44,441 nucleotides of DNA from Microcaldota archaeon (GTDB lineage Archaea > Micrarchaeota > Micrarchaeia > Norongarragalinales > Norongarragalinaceae). Positions 24,096 to 30,732 of the stretch are shown piece after piece (position 1 is the stretch's first letter; the number at the start of each line of letters is the position of its first letter). The notes below the pieces were generated by a model. It was not told where the DNA came from. It saw only the letters and a list, made by a program, of their open reading frames with translations, and did not search any database. Both the position numbers and the translations under genes were made by a program. Location of the stretch: NCBI GenBank assembly GCA_016188965.1, contig JACPGT010000018.1, positions 1 through 44,441 on the forward strand, written 5' to 3'.

Positions 24096-24698
24096 TCATC
24101 TCCTTTTCGGCGGGTTGATGTGCCAAACATGTCCGTTGCCGACGATTTTGGCCTCAATTCCAAGCCTGCGTATCATTCGAGCAAATTCCATGAAATCCTC
24201 GGCGTTGTCTTCATGGCTCCGATATGGGTTTGAACCCAATGTCATCAGCGGCCCCATGCGCTTTACTCCCATATCTTCCCACACACCTGGAAAATAGTGG
24301 TCCAAATCCGTATGTTTGAAGTAATGCACGTGCCCCCCCGGGAATGAATACGTCATGTATTCTCGCTTCTGATCCACTTTCGTTACCCGTGCAAATCTTT
24401 TGCGCGTGGCGGTTTTTGTCAGTCCCTTCTTCCTTGCTGTTTCTTCCAGTTTGCGCATAAACTCGCGTTTGGCCTCTTTCTTGGATGTGAACTTCGAAAA
24501 CCTCGGGGGCCGAAACGTGAATTCCCGTTGGAATGCCGCGTGCATCGCTTCCAGTTGGGCTTTCGTGGCCGATGGAAAAAAGATGGTCTTGTTGTCGTAC
24601 AGGTTCCAGAAATGTTCGCTGTGCTCGCTACTCAACGTGTCGCGCAAGTGCTTGAAATCATGGACTTGATATCCGCTTTCCCTTGGGCTACTTGCCAT
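24096..24698 (-). CDS. Unknown protein, tandem paralogue
   Basis: A 200-residue protein, first of a tandem pair of paralogues of unknown function. It is rich in His, Phe, Tyr and Lys. After the shared N-terminal block there is an insert with the basic helix KKEAKREFMRKLEETARKKG and then HVHYFKHTDLDHYFPGVWED. The shared C-terminal block follows. It looks soluble and cytoplasmic. Its own TATA box (24723-24728) is 27-28 nt before the ATG, so the pair is a separate transcription unit inserted between DUF655 and ksgA. Confidence 0.7.
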   Translation of the reverse strand: MASSPRESGYQVHDFKHLRDTLSSEHSEHFWNLYDNKTIFFPSATKAQLEAMHAAFQREFTFRPPRFSKFTSKKEAKREFMRKLEETARKKGLTKTATRKRFARVTKVDQKREYMTYSFPGGHVHYFKHTDLDHYFPGVWEDMGVKRMGPLMTLGSNPYRSHEDNAEDFMEFARMIRRLGIEAKIVGNGHVWHINPPKRR

Positions 24699-24722
24699 GC
24701 TTGCCAGTAGGATGTAGGGCTG

Positions 24723-24728
24723 TTTTAA
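24723..24728 (-). promoter_or_regulatory. TATA box of the tandem paralogue pair
   Basis: TTTTAA (minus strand TTAAAA) is centred 27-28 nt before the ATG at 24698. Confidence 0.5.
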
Positions 24729-24806
24729 CGCTTTCGCGGATGTGCAAGGGTTTTTGGCCGCTTGAGCGTTCGGACGTCTTCCTTGGTGCGGCGTTGGCCG
24801 GAGGGT

Positions 24807-25379
24807 CTAGTACCGCTCGCGTTCTTCCCGCGAGGGCAGCTTGACGAATAAGAAGTACTTCTCGTCGCCCTTGAGCTCGTGGATGATGCGTTCGACGAAG
24901 ATGTGCGCCACGTCGCCCAATTGGGGTAAGCGGGCATGTGCGTCGGCGAAGGATTCGAACGGCTTTCGCTCGCGCTCGTCCAGCAAGTGGTGCAAATTCT
25001 TCTTTCCGATGGTCGGCAATTGTTCCAAGGCGTGCACGCGGATGGAGATGGCGCCGGCGCGGTTGAGGAACTGCACGAACTCCGGCTCGCGGTTGACCAC
25101 GATGGTCTTGATTTGCCGTTCGAGTTCCTGCTGCGCCGCGTTGGTCAACTGGTTGTACAGGACGCGTCCGCGGATGTGGGCGATCTTGTCCCGCTCGCCG
25201 CGGCCGATGTAGACTTTGTCGCCCACGTTCAACGCAAGGCCGGCCTTGGGCGTCGCTTCAAGCAACGTGAACTGCAAGTCACCCAGCAGTTGGACGACGG
25301 GTTCACGCGCAGCTTCGCCCGACTTGCCGTAGGGCAGGTAGTCCAGGATGACGGCGTTTTCCTCGCGTTTAGCATTCAT
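24807..25379 (-). CDS. DUF655 family RNA-binding protein
   Basis: A 190-residue archaeal DUF655 (COG1491) protein, predicted to bind nucleic acid. The N-terminal part has VILDYLPYGK and LALNVGDKVYIGRGERDKIA, an OB-like beta segment. The C-terminal half has a helix-hairpin-helix, LEQLPTIGKKNLHHLLDERE, then FESFADAHARLPQLG, and ends FVERIIHELKGDEKYFLFV. It follows rpoF by 67 nt; TTTTTTAAG near 25424-25432 could be an extra promoter. The L21e-RpoF-DUF655-KsgA order is widely conserved in archaea and suggests a role around ribosome assembly or transcription. Confidence 0.93.
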   Translation of the reverse strand: MNAKREENAVILDYLPYGKSGEAAREPVVQLLGDLQFTLLEATPKAGLALNVGDKVYIGRGERDKIAHIRGRVLYNQLTNAAQQELERQIKTIVVNREPEFVQFLNRAGAISIRVHALEQLPTIGKKNLHHLLDERERKPFESFADAHARLPQLGDVAHIFVERIIHELKGDEKYFLFVKLPSREERERY

Positions 25380-25446
25380 GTTAACCGACCTTCTTCTCGG
25401 AATAGTCTATGCGTCGCGTCCGCTTAAAAAACCGCGTCAGCGGGGG

Positions 25447-25776
25447 TTATTGGGCGGACTTGACGGCGTCCAGGACGGCCTTGACTTGCTCGTCCGTCGC
25501 GTCGGTCTTTTCCTGCGCGAGGATCTGGCGGATTTCGTCCGCGTTCTTGGGCAATAGCGTGATCAGCATGGCCATCTGTTTGTCGGACAGTTTGAGGTCC
25601 AAACCTGTCAGGGCCTTTTCCAGCGCGTCGGCGTCTTTCACCGGCATTTTGGCTGTTTTTTCCAGGTGCGTCAGCGTGTTCTGCTGCTCGTACGACAATT
25701 CGCCGTCCTTCTGGCGTTTTTCCATGATCTTGAGGGCTTCCGGCGCGGACACGGCGCGCTCTTTGGTCAATTCCAT
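25447..25776 (-). CDS. rpoF: DNA-directed RNA polymerase subunit F (Rpb4)
   Basis: A 109-residue Rpb4/RpoF. With subunit E (Rpb7) it forms the polymerase stalk, which helps open-complex formation and RNA exit. Recognisable segments: AVSAPEALKIMEKRQKDGEL, SYEQQNTLTHLEKTAKMPV and, near the C-terminus, KQMAMLITLLPKNADEIRQI followed by LAQEKTD. It begins one base after the L21e stop, so translation is probably coupled. Confidence 0.93.
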   Translation of the reverse strand: MELTKERAVSAPEALKIMEKRQKDGELSYEQQNTLTHLEKTAKMPVKDADALEKALTGLDLKLSDKQMAMLITLLPKNADEIRQILAQEKTDATDEQVKAVLDAVKSAQ

Positions 25777-25777
25777 C

Positions 25778-26056
25778 TTAGGCTTTCACCAGGTGCGCGT
25801 TGGTCACGAAGAGTACTTTCGTCTTGTCGCCGTCATTGATTTTGATCTCGTAGCCGCGGCCCTGCTTGCTCAGCACGATGCCGTGCTTGTGGTTGAAGCG
25901 CAGCGTGGACGGCCGTCCGCGCAGGAAATGGGGGTTGACGTCGATGCGGACGTTGTCGCCCGGCGCGAATTCACGCAGCAGGTGCGTGATGGCGACGCGG
26001 CCTTTGGCGCGCAGGTTGCGCGAGTGCTTGGATTGCGGTCCATGGGAGCGTTTCAT
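25778..26056 (-). CDS. rpl21e: Ribosomal protein L21e
   Basis: A 92-residue large-subunit protein found in archaea and eukaryotes. Signatures: SHGPQSKHSRNLRAKGRVAI, FAPGDNVRIDVNPHFLRGRP, RFNHKHGIVLSKQGRGYEI and KVLFVTNAHLVKA. The ATG at 26056 (MKRSHG) is the family start; the longer frame upstream runs through the palindromic elements and is not coding. ATTATA at 26073-26078, inside element C1, is only about 20 nt before the ATG, shorter than at other genes, so the promoter is uncertain. It heads the L21e-rpoF-DUF655 operon. Confidence 0.95.
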   Translation of the reverse strand: MKRSHGPQSKHSRNLRAKGRVAITHLLREFAPGDNVRIDVNPHFLRGRPSTLRFNHKHGIVLSKQGRGYEIKINDGDKTKVLFVTNAHLVKA

Positions 26057-26074
26057 GCGGAAAACCTCTACGAT

Positions 26075-26120
26075 TATAGCAAAGCTTGCATGTTTCACGA
26101 CTATTTGGCAAGCTTTGCTA
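26075..26120 (+). repeat. Palindromic element copy C1 (forward orientation)
   Basis: TAGCAAAGCTTGC and GCAAGCTTTGCTA form a perfect 13-bp stem around a loop with GTTTCACGACTATTT. The loop matches copy B (GTTTCCCGACTGATTT), while the stem sequence is different yet fully paired. It is the first of a head-to-head pair just upstream of rpl21e. Confidence 0.75.
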
Positions 26121-26169
26121 GATAGCAAACCAAGACTATTGAGTCAGGTTACTTTCTTGGTTTGCTATA
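26121..26169 (-). repeat. Palindromic element copy C2 (reverse orientation)
   Basis: ATAGCAAACCAAGA and TCTTGGTTTGCTAT form a perfect 14-bp stem around a 19-nt loop. On the minus strand the loop reads AAGTAACCTGACTCAATAG, with the family core CYGAC. It aligns over 48 positions with copy A1. Confidence 0.75.
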
Positions 26170-26390
26170 GACGAGGAAAAGCCTGAACGAGATAGTCGAT
26201 TGTATTCTTGTCCCATGCCTTGTTTATAAAACTGTCCGTTTTTCCTCGCGGCTCCTCGGCGGCCCTCGGACGCTCAACCGGAGCCTTTAAAAGCATCTGG
26301 CAGGCACATTTTTAAAGGGTATTTATATTTGGGATGGGTCTGGGTGCTGTCAAGCGTCCGGCTCGCCCGATTACGGGATGGTGAAACGTA
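26170..26390 (+). promoter_or_regulatory. Upstream region of the TBP-like gene with three TATA-like boxes
   Basis: Three AT-rich boxes occur: TTTATAAAA (26223-26231), TTTAAAAG (26286-26293) and TTTATATT (26322-26329). The last would give a leader of about 37 nt with GGTGA (26380-26384) as ribosome binding site. GGCTCC (26250-26255) and GGAGCC (26280-26285) could pair. Several boxes ahead of a TBP gene would suit autoregulation; this is inference. Confidence 0.45.
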
Positions 26391-26690
26391 ATGGCCAAGG
26401 CTGTAAAGAAACCGCTCAAGCGCGTCGACACGTCGTTCAAGGTGGAAAACATCGTCGCGTCGGCGAACCTCAAGGTCGAACTGGACCTGTTCAACATCGC
26501 GATGGAAGTGGACAACGTCGAGTACGAGCCGGAACAGTTTCCCGGCGCCATCATGCGTCTGAAGGACATCGGCACCACGCTGCTTTTGTTCAAGAACGGC
26601 AAGGTCATCTGCTCCGGCGCCAAGTCGGAAAAACAGATCGGACAGAGCATCAAGAAGGCCGTCGAGATGCTCCGCGAATTCATCCATTAG
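26391..26690 (+). CDS. Single-repeat TATA-binding protein homologue
   Basis: A 99-residue protein that matches one repeat of archaeal/eukaryotic TBP: VENIVASANLKVELDL (Asn20, DNA-contacting in TBP), VEYEPEQFPGAIMRL (Phe50), TLLLFKNGKVICSGAKS (Phe67) and IKKAVEMLREF (final helix). Normal TBP is about 180 residues with two such repeats forming a saddle. Here the stop follows the first repeat, and neither flank contains a second repeat in any frame. It would have to dimerise to form a saddle. Whether the genome also has a two-repeat TBP is unknown. A basic N-terminal tail (KAVKKPLKR) precedes the repeat. Confidence 0.85.
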   Translation: MAKAVKKPLKRVDTSFKVENIVASANLKVELDLFNIAMEVDNVEYEPEQFPGAIMRLKDIGTTLLLFKNGKVICSGAKSEKQIGQSIKKAVEMLREFIH

Positions 26691-26732
26691 GTTTTTATAT
26701 TTTTTTTGCAGCCATTGTTGTGAGGTGTTTCC

Positions 26733-27029
26733 GTGCCGATTGAAGCGATGTATTCGCGAGGAGGTTTGTCCAAAAGCTTACGAGCTGCGCATGCTTCCGT
26801 TTTGAACGATATTTTTGCAGGCAACGCGACTTTTCAAAGCGTGAATAGACGAGGAGACCGATACAACCGCGCTTTGGTTGAACTGTGTAATCGTGGAATT
26901 GTCGATGTACCTAGTGATATGGTTGAATCGAAGCCAGGGAGTGCTCATTTTTTTGTTCAGAGCGGGTGGGCCGCCCATGCTGCCGATTTTTTGAATAAAG
27001 AAAAACCGATCGGCCCGAAGCGTAAGTGA
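26733..27029 (+). CDS. Small unknown protein
   Basis: A 98-residue protein with no recognised family. It is soluble and basic at the end (EKPIGPKRK). TATA-like TTTATATT at 26694-26701 and a GAGGTG ribosome site at 26722-26727 support the GTG at 26733; ATG 26748 is an alternative. Codon choice is more AT-rich than in neighbouring genes, hinting at recent acquisition or relaxed selection. It lies 42 nt behind the TBP-like gene. Confidence 0.55.
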   Translation: MPIEAMYSRGGLSKSLRAAHASVLNDIFAGNATFQSVNRRGDRYNRALVELCNRGIVDVPSDMVESKPGSAHFFVQSGWAAHAADFLNKEKPIGPKRK

Positions 27030-27111
27030 ACCGCTTTCTCGGCTTCGAACGCTGATTTTTCAGTTTTGGCCGTCTGTCGGCCTTATATTTTTTTGCACCC
27101 TACTGAAGAGC

Positions 27112-27513
27112 ATGGCTGAACCTGCTCGTCCTACTCCGTGGGGTGCTCTCAAACCGATTCCGCTCCGTGAGTTTTTCAAGACCGCCAAGCACATTGGGGT
27201 TGAGAATGGCGGGGACCATCTTCATGCCGTTCAAATCGAACACCAGCGGGTTTCGAATCTGGCCGTTTACCGCATGGTCCACGAGCAACCCTTATCCGTT
27301 AAACAGCTGAACCTTTTGAAAAAACTGGCGTTTGAAGCGGGTATGAGTGGCTGGTTCAACCAAGTTGCGCCGAGTGAAGGGCGGACGGGTTCTGTTGAAT
27401 TTCGATTCAGTGCTGATGACGAGAAGCTTATCGAGCAGGCATTTCGAAGCGCTCATGGCCGCAATGTCAAGCCCTCTGAAAACCGCTTCGATGCGAAGTA
27501 CAAATTCCTGTAA
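27112..27513 (+). CDS. Small unknown protein
   Basis: A 133-residue protein without recognised domains. LSVKQLNLLKKLAFEAGMSG and VEFRFSADDEKLIEQAFRSA suggest a mixed alpha/beta fold. TTATATTT at 27083-27090 is centred about 25-26 nt before the ATG, giving a leaderless mRNA separate from the preceding gene. Like that gene it is somewhat AT-rich in codon use. It converges with the L11 gene. Confidence 0.6.
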   Translation: MAEPARPTPWGALKPIPLREFFKTAKHIGVENGGDHLHAVQIEHQRVSNLAVYRMVHEQPLSVKQLNLLKKLAFEAGMSGWFNQVAPSEGRTGSVEFRFSADDEKLIEQAFRSAHGRNVKPSENRFDAKYKFL

Positions 27514-27550
27514 TTAGGAAATAGCCGTATAAAAATAAAGAAAAAGAATT

Positions 27551-27566
27551 CCGCCAAAAACGGCGG
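27551..27566 (-). terminator. Hairpin terminator after the L11 gene
   Basis: CCGCC (27551-27555) and GGCGG (27562-27566) form a hairpin. On the minus strand it is followed by a T-rich run (TTCTTTTTCTTTATTTTT is 27533-27550). It sits between two convergent genes and could stop both transcripts. Confidence 0.55.
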
Positions 27567-27576
27567 TGAACGAAAC

Positions 27577-28077
27577 TTAGTCGCCTTGCAGCTGGCCGTC
27601 GTACTTGCCGGTTTTGACGTCGGCCGTGAATTCCTTGGCGTTTTTGCCTTCCACGGTCGCGCCCAGCGAGAGGCACGTGCCGGTCGCTTCCAGGATGCGG
27701 GCTTTCAGACTCTTGGCCAGGGATTGGTCCTTCTTGGCCGCGGCCACGTTGAGCAGCTGTTTCAAGGTGATGTTGCCGATGGTTTTCTTGCCTTTCTCGC
27801 CTTCGGTTTCCTTGACCGGCTCCTTCAGACCCAGTTCCTTCTTGATTAATGCGGAAGTAGGCGGCGTGCCTACTTCGATTTCAAAAGTCTTGGCCTTCGT
27901 GTCGACGATGACCTTGACCGGCACGCTCATGCCGCTGAACGCCTTGGTCTTCTCGTTGATCTGGGCGATGACCTGTCCGATGTTGACGCCAGCAGGTCCC
28001 AGCGCGGGGCCGAGCGGGGGTCCGGCTGAGGCTTTTCCGCCTTCGACCATGGCGGGAATGATCATTTGGTTGGCCAT
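27577..28077 (-). CDS. rpl11: Ribosomal protein L11
   Basis: A 166-residue L11, part of the GTPase-associated centre of the large subunit. MIIPAMVEGGKASAGPPLGP and ALGPAGVNIGQVIAQINEKT are the N-terminal signature, VPVKVIVDTKAKTFEIEVGT continues the domain, and the rRNA-binding C-terminal domain includes PPTSALIKKELG and ITLKQLLNVAAAKKDQ. The ATG at 28077 has AGGTGA at the proper distance upstream (about 28086-28091); a GTG at 28089 is less likely. The usual archaeal partners L1, L10 and P1 are not adjacent. Confidence 0.95.
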   Translation of the reverse strand: MANQMIIPAMVEGGKASAGPPLGPALGPAGVNIGQVIAQINEKTKAFSGMSVPVKVIVDTKAKTFEIEVGTPPTSALIKKELGLKEPVKETEGEKGKKTIGNITLKQLLNVAAAKKDQSLAKSLKARILEATGTCLSLGATVEGKNAKEFTADVKTGKYDGQLQGD

Positions 28078-28265
28078 TTTTGAATTCACCTAAGTTTTAC
28101 GCGAACCGTACGCTGACGGAACAGAAGCGTAATGCTCGTGCTGAAAACGGTTAATAAGTCTTTTGAGGCGGTTGGGCCAAGCGGTTTTTATGCTGAAGGG
28201 CCAAAATTGCTTCGGCCCGACGCGGCTTTTCCGCCCGGGACGATTCGAAGTCCAGGGTTCGTTTC

Positions 28266-28847
28266 ATGGCGTCCAAGTTCCATATCGACACCGAAGAATG
28301 GCTGCACATCGGCGTGTCCGTCGTCACTATTTCCTTGGCCTTCTCTCTTTTCCGCGAATCCGTCTTTTCGCCGGATTACTTCTGGCTCATCTTTCTGACC
28401 GTGGGCCTGGGCTTCGTTCTCCACGAGTTGGCGCACAAATGGGTAGCCATCCAGTACGGCGCTACCGCGTATTACCGTGCTTCGACGTTCGGCCTCTTCG
28501 CGGCCTTGGCGTTGGCTTTTCTGACCAACGGCTCGCTGGTGTTCGCTGCTCCCGGCGCGGTCTATTTCCACGGACACGTGACGCGTGAGCAGAATGGCAA
28601 GATCAGCTTGGCCGGTCCCTTGATGAACCTGGCGTTGGCCATCGGCTTCGGAGCATTGGCCGTCTGGGCGCCTGGTTTGCGGGAGTTGGCATTGACGGGC
28701 GTGTCGGTCAACGCCTTTTTGGGCGCATTCAACCTGGTGCCCATCGGCATGCTGGACGGCGCCAAGGTCTGGGCGTGGAACAAGACGGTCTGGCTGGCCT
28801 CTTTTGTCTCCATGATCGCTGTGCTGTTCTTCTTCCTCTCCGTCTGA
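28266..28847 (+). CDS. Site-2 protease family (M50) membrane peptidase
   Basis: A 193-residue intramembrane zinc metalloprotease. The zinc motif HELAHK lies in GLGFVLHELAHKWVAIQYG (about residues 49-67), and the third-ligand motif is LVPIGMLDGAKVWAWNK (about 158-174), matching the NxxPxxxLDG pattern. About five to six membrane helices are present. There is no PDZ or CBS domain. ATG 28266 is used. A possible TATA box TTTTTATGC lies at 28183-28191. Its substrate is unknown. Confidence 0.9.
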   Translation: MASKFHIDTEEWLHIGVSVVTISLAFSLFRESVFSPDYFWLIFLTVGLGFVLHELAHKWVAIQYGATAYYRASTFGLFAALALAFLTNGSLVFAAPGAVYFHGHVTREQNGKISLAGPLMNLALAIGFGALAVWAPGLRELALTGVSVNAFLGAFNLVPIGMLDGAKVWAWNKTVWLASFVSMIAVLFFFLSV

Positions 28848-28891
28848 ACGAACGGTCGTCATTTTTTCGTTTGCATGGCCGTTTCCGGCGG

Positions 28892-28901
28892 TTATTTATA
28901 T
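28892..28901 (+). promoter_or_regulatory. TATA box ahead of the cysteine operon
   Basis: TTATTTATAT is centred about 28 nt before a GTG at 28925 and about 345 nt before the SerK start. The cysteine operon therefore has either a leader of about 315 nt or a small leaderless ORF in front. Confidence 0.55.
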
Positions 28902-28924
28902 CCGACCCGGTCTAAGCGTTCTGC

Positions 28925-29131
28925 GTGAGGTTATGGCAAGGGGTTTTCTTTGCGGTTGAACCGTCGAATCCTTTAGTCCTGACCTTGCTTCCTGCTGTTT
29001 CTGATTTTGGCGCGTTTTTGTCGTATTCTTTTTCCCCAGCTTCGGCTCTTTCTATTTTTGTTTTCGTTTCCGCTCGGTCGATTTCCGGCCCTATTTCTTC
29101 CTGTCGTTGTCCGGATTTTTCCACGTGTTAG
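28925..29131 (+). CDS. Possible leader ORF with terminal cysteine codons
   Basis: A 68-codon frame starts with GTG exactly at the leaderless distance from the TATA box at 28892-28901. The product would be hydrophobic (VFFAVEPSNPLVLTLLPAV, LSIFVFVSA) and ends SSCRCPDFSTC, with three TGT Cys codons in the last nine. The last codons overlap the first of three hairpins ahead of serK. It could be a regulatory leader peptide, a real small membrane protein, or a chance frame in a pyrimidine-rich leader. Confidence 0.3.
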   Translation: MRLWQGVFFAVEPSNPLVLTLLPAVSDFGAFLSYSFSPASALSIFVFVSARSISGPISSCRCPDFSTC

Positions 29132-29214
29132 CGTGGACCCGGAAGGCACCGCCTGTGGTGGCCGTTTTTGGCCGCGTCGGGGCGGTTCCGTTGGCGTCGG
29201 GGGTTTTCGACGCC
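29121..29214 (+). promoter_or_regulatory. Structured leader of the cysteine operon
   Basis: Three successive hairpins: CCACG/CGTGG (29121-29136), GGAA plus ACCGCC paired with GGCGGT plus TCC (29141-29189), and GGCGTCG/CGACGCC (29193-29214, 8-nt loop). The ribosome site AGGAGG of serK follows at 29227-29232. No known riboswitch is recognised. The first hairpin includes the stop codon of the possible leader ORF. Confidence 0.45.
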
Positions 29215-29240
29215 TTCTGAAAATCCAGGAGGAATCTTTC

Positions 29241-29642
29241 ATGATCCGCATCGAATTGAAAAAACTGGACGGCTTGCGGCCGCACGAACAGACGCGCGTT
29301 TTGCATCGCCGTGCTTTGACGCGTAAAATCGTGAAGAACCGCTACGTCACGCCCATCGTGGCGGACCGCCGAAGCGGCACGGTGTTGGATGGCCATCACC
29401 GTCTCCACGTTGCGCGCGAACTGGGCCTGCAGCGCATCCCCGTTATCTACGTGGATTATGCGGACGCATCCATCGTCGTCCAATCCCGCCGTAAAAACCT
29501 CCACGTCCAAAAGAATGACGTGGTGCGCCGAGCCTTTGGCCGACAGTTATACTTGCCCAAGTCGACGAAGCACGTGTTCCAGGGCCGTCATGTTTCGTGT
29601 TTGGGCGCGGGCGTGCGCGTGCCGGTGTCGGAGTTGATGTGA
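29241..29642 (+). CDS. serK: SerK-like (ParB-fold) ADP-dependent serine kinase
   Basis: A 133-residue ParB/sulfiredoxin-fold protein resembling SerK of Thermococcus, which converts serine plus ADP to O-phosphoserine and AMP. Matching features are KLDGLRPHEQ (Glu16, at the position of the essential Glu in PHEQ), VLDGHHRLHVARELG (DGHHR at 50-54), and the C-terminal LPKSTKHVF, where SerK has SPKTTRHV. It lacks about 100 central residues present in Thermococcus SerK, so it is a minimal form and the activity is inferred. AGGAGG at 29227-29232 fixes the ATG. The adjacent cysteine-synthesis genes support the role. Confidence 0.72.
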   Translation: MIRIELKKLDGLRPHEQTRVLHRRALTRKIVKNRYVTPIVADRRSGTVLDGHHRLHVARELGLQRIPVIYVDYADASIVVQSRRKNLHVQKNDVVRRAFGRQLYLPKSTKHVFQGRHVSCLGAGVRVPVSELM

Positions 29643-29643
29643 C

Positions 29644-30732
29644 ATGGCGTACGGTATGGACGCTCATGAAAGCATCTTGGAATCCGTGGGCGATACGCCC
29701 CTGGTGCGCCTAGGCAAGCTTTCGGCAGGCTTTGCAGCCACGGTGTTGGCGAAAGTCGAATACCTCAACCCCGGCGGTTCGGTCAAGGACCGGATGGCCA
29801 TCAAAATGATTCGCGACGCAGAATCCAACGGTTTGCTCAAGCCGGGCGGGTCCATCGTGGAGCCCACGTCGGGAAACACCGGCGCGGGCCTGGCCATGGC
29901 AGCTGCCGTCTTGGGCTACCATGCCGTTTTCGTGGTGCCGGATAAAGTGAGTAAGGAAAAAATCGACTTGCTCAAGGCGTACGGCGCGGACGTGGTCATC
30001 ACGCCGACGAACGTGGACCGTTTCGATTCCCGCAGCTACTACAAAGTGGCCGAACGCATCGCGGAGCAAACCGGCGCCTATCGGCCTAACCAATACTTCA
30101 ACCCGGCCAATCCGCAGGCGCATTACGAATCCACGGGTCCTGAAATCTGGCGGCAGACGCGCGGAAAAATCACGCATTTTGTCGCGGGCATGGGGACTGG
30201 AGGCACCATTTCCGGCATCGCCCGCTATCTTAAGGAGCAGAACCCGCGCGTCCAAGTCATCGGCGCGGATCCGGAAGGCTCCATCTACGCCAAGCCGAAC
30301 GGTCCGCTGCACCAGTACAAGGTGGAGGGCATCGGCGAGGACTTCTATCCGGGCACGATGGATTTGTCGTTGGTCGACCGCATCGTGACTACCACCGACC
30401 TGCAGGCCTTCACCGCCGCCCGCCGTTTGGCCCGTGAGGAAGGCATCCTGGTGGGAGGCTCGTCCGGTTCGGCCACGTTTGCCGCGTTGGAAGTGGCCCG
30501 CGGTTTGGACGATTCCGCCGTGGTGGTCGCGTTGTTGCCGGATGGCGGACGCGGCTATTTGAGCAAGATGTATTCCGACGAATGGATGCGGCAGAACGGA
30601 TTTTTGGAGCCGGCCCAAGCCGTAAATGCGGAGTCGAAGCAAAGCGCCGTCCACGTGGAGGAGAACAAGAAAGAAGCGGCATCGTTGCCGGCTTTTGAAT
30701 CCGCATCGCGAGGTGTTCCGAATGCGTTTTGA
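29644..30732 (+). CDS. Cystathionine beta-synthase / O-phosphoserine sulfhydrylase-type PLP enzyme
   Basis: A 362-residue fold-type II PLP enzyme. KVEYLNPGGSVKDRMA carries the Schiff-base Lys, IVEPTSGNTGAGLA binds substrate and phosphate, and AGMGTGGTISGIARYLK binds the cofactor phosphate. GADPEGSIYA, KVEGIGEDFYP, ILVGGSSGSA and GYLSKMYSDEWM are typical of cystathionine beta-synthases, but the C-terminal CBS-domain pair is absent and replaced by a short low-complexity tail. With serK next to it, it could take O-phosphoserine plus sulfide (as in Aeropyrum) or serine plus homocysteine. It starts one base after the serK stop and overlaps the next gene by 11 nt. Confidence 0.88.
   Translation: MAYGMDAHESILESVGDTPLVRLGKLSAGFAATVLAKVEYLNPGGSVKDRMAIKMIRDAESNGLLKPGGSIVEPTSGNTGAGLAMAAAVLGYHAVFVVPDKVSKEKIDLLKAYGADVVITPTNVDRFDSRSYYKVAERIAEQTGAYRPNQYFNPANPQAHYESTGPEIWRQTRGKITHFVAGMGTGGTISGIARYLKEQNPRVQVIGADPEGSIYAKPNGPLHQYKVEGIGEDFYPGTMDLSLVDRIVTTTDLQAFTAARRLAREEGILVGGSSGSATFAALEVARGLDDSAVVVALLPDGGRGYLSKMYSDEWMRQNGFLEPAQAVNAESKQSAVHVEENKKEAASLPAFESASRGVPNAF

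Noticed and set aside
25778-26128. Longer start for L21e
   Set aside because: The extension would be encoded by palindromic element C1; family start MKRSHG is at 26056.
26290-26390. Second TBP repeat upstream of the TBP-like gene
   Set aside because: Checked in all frames; no FPG, SGKVV or GAKS-like segment, only promoter boxes and a ribosome site.
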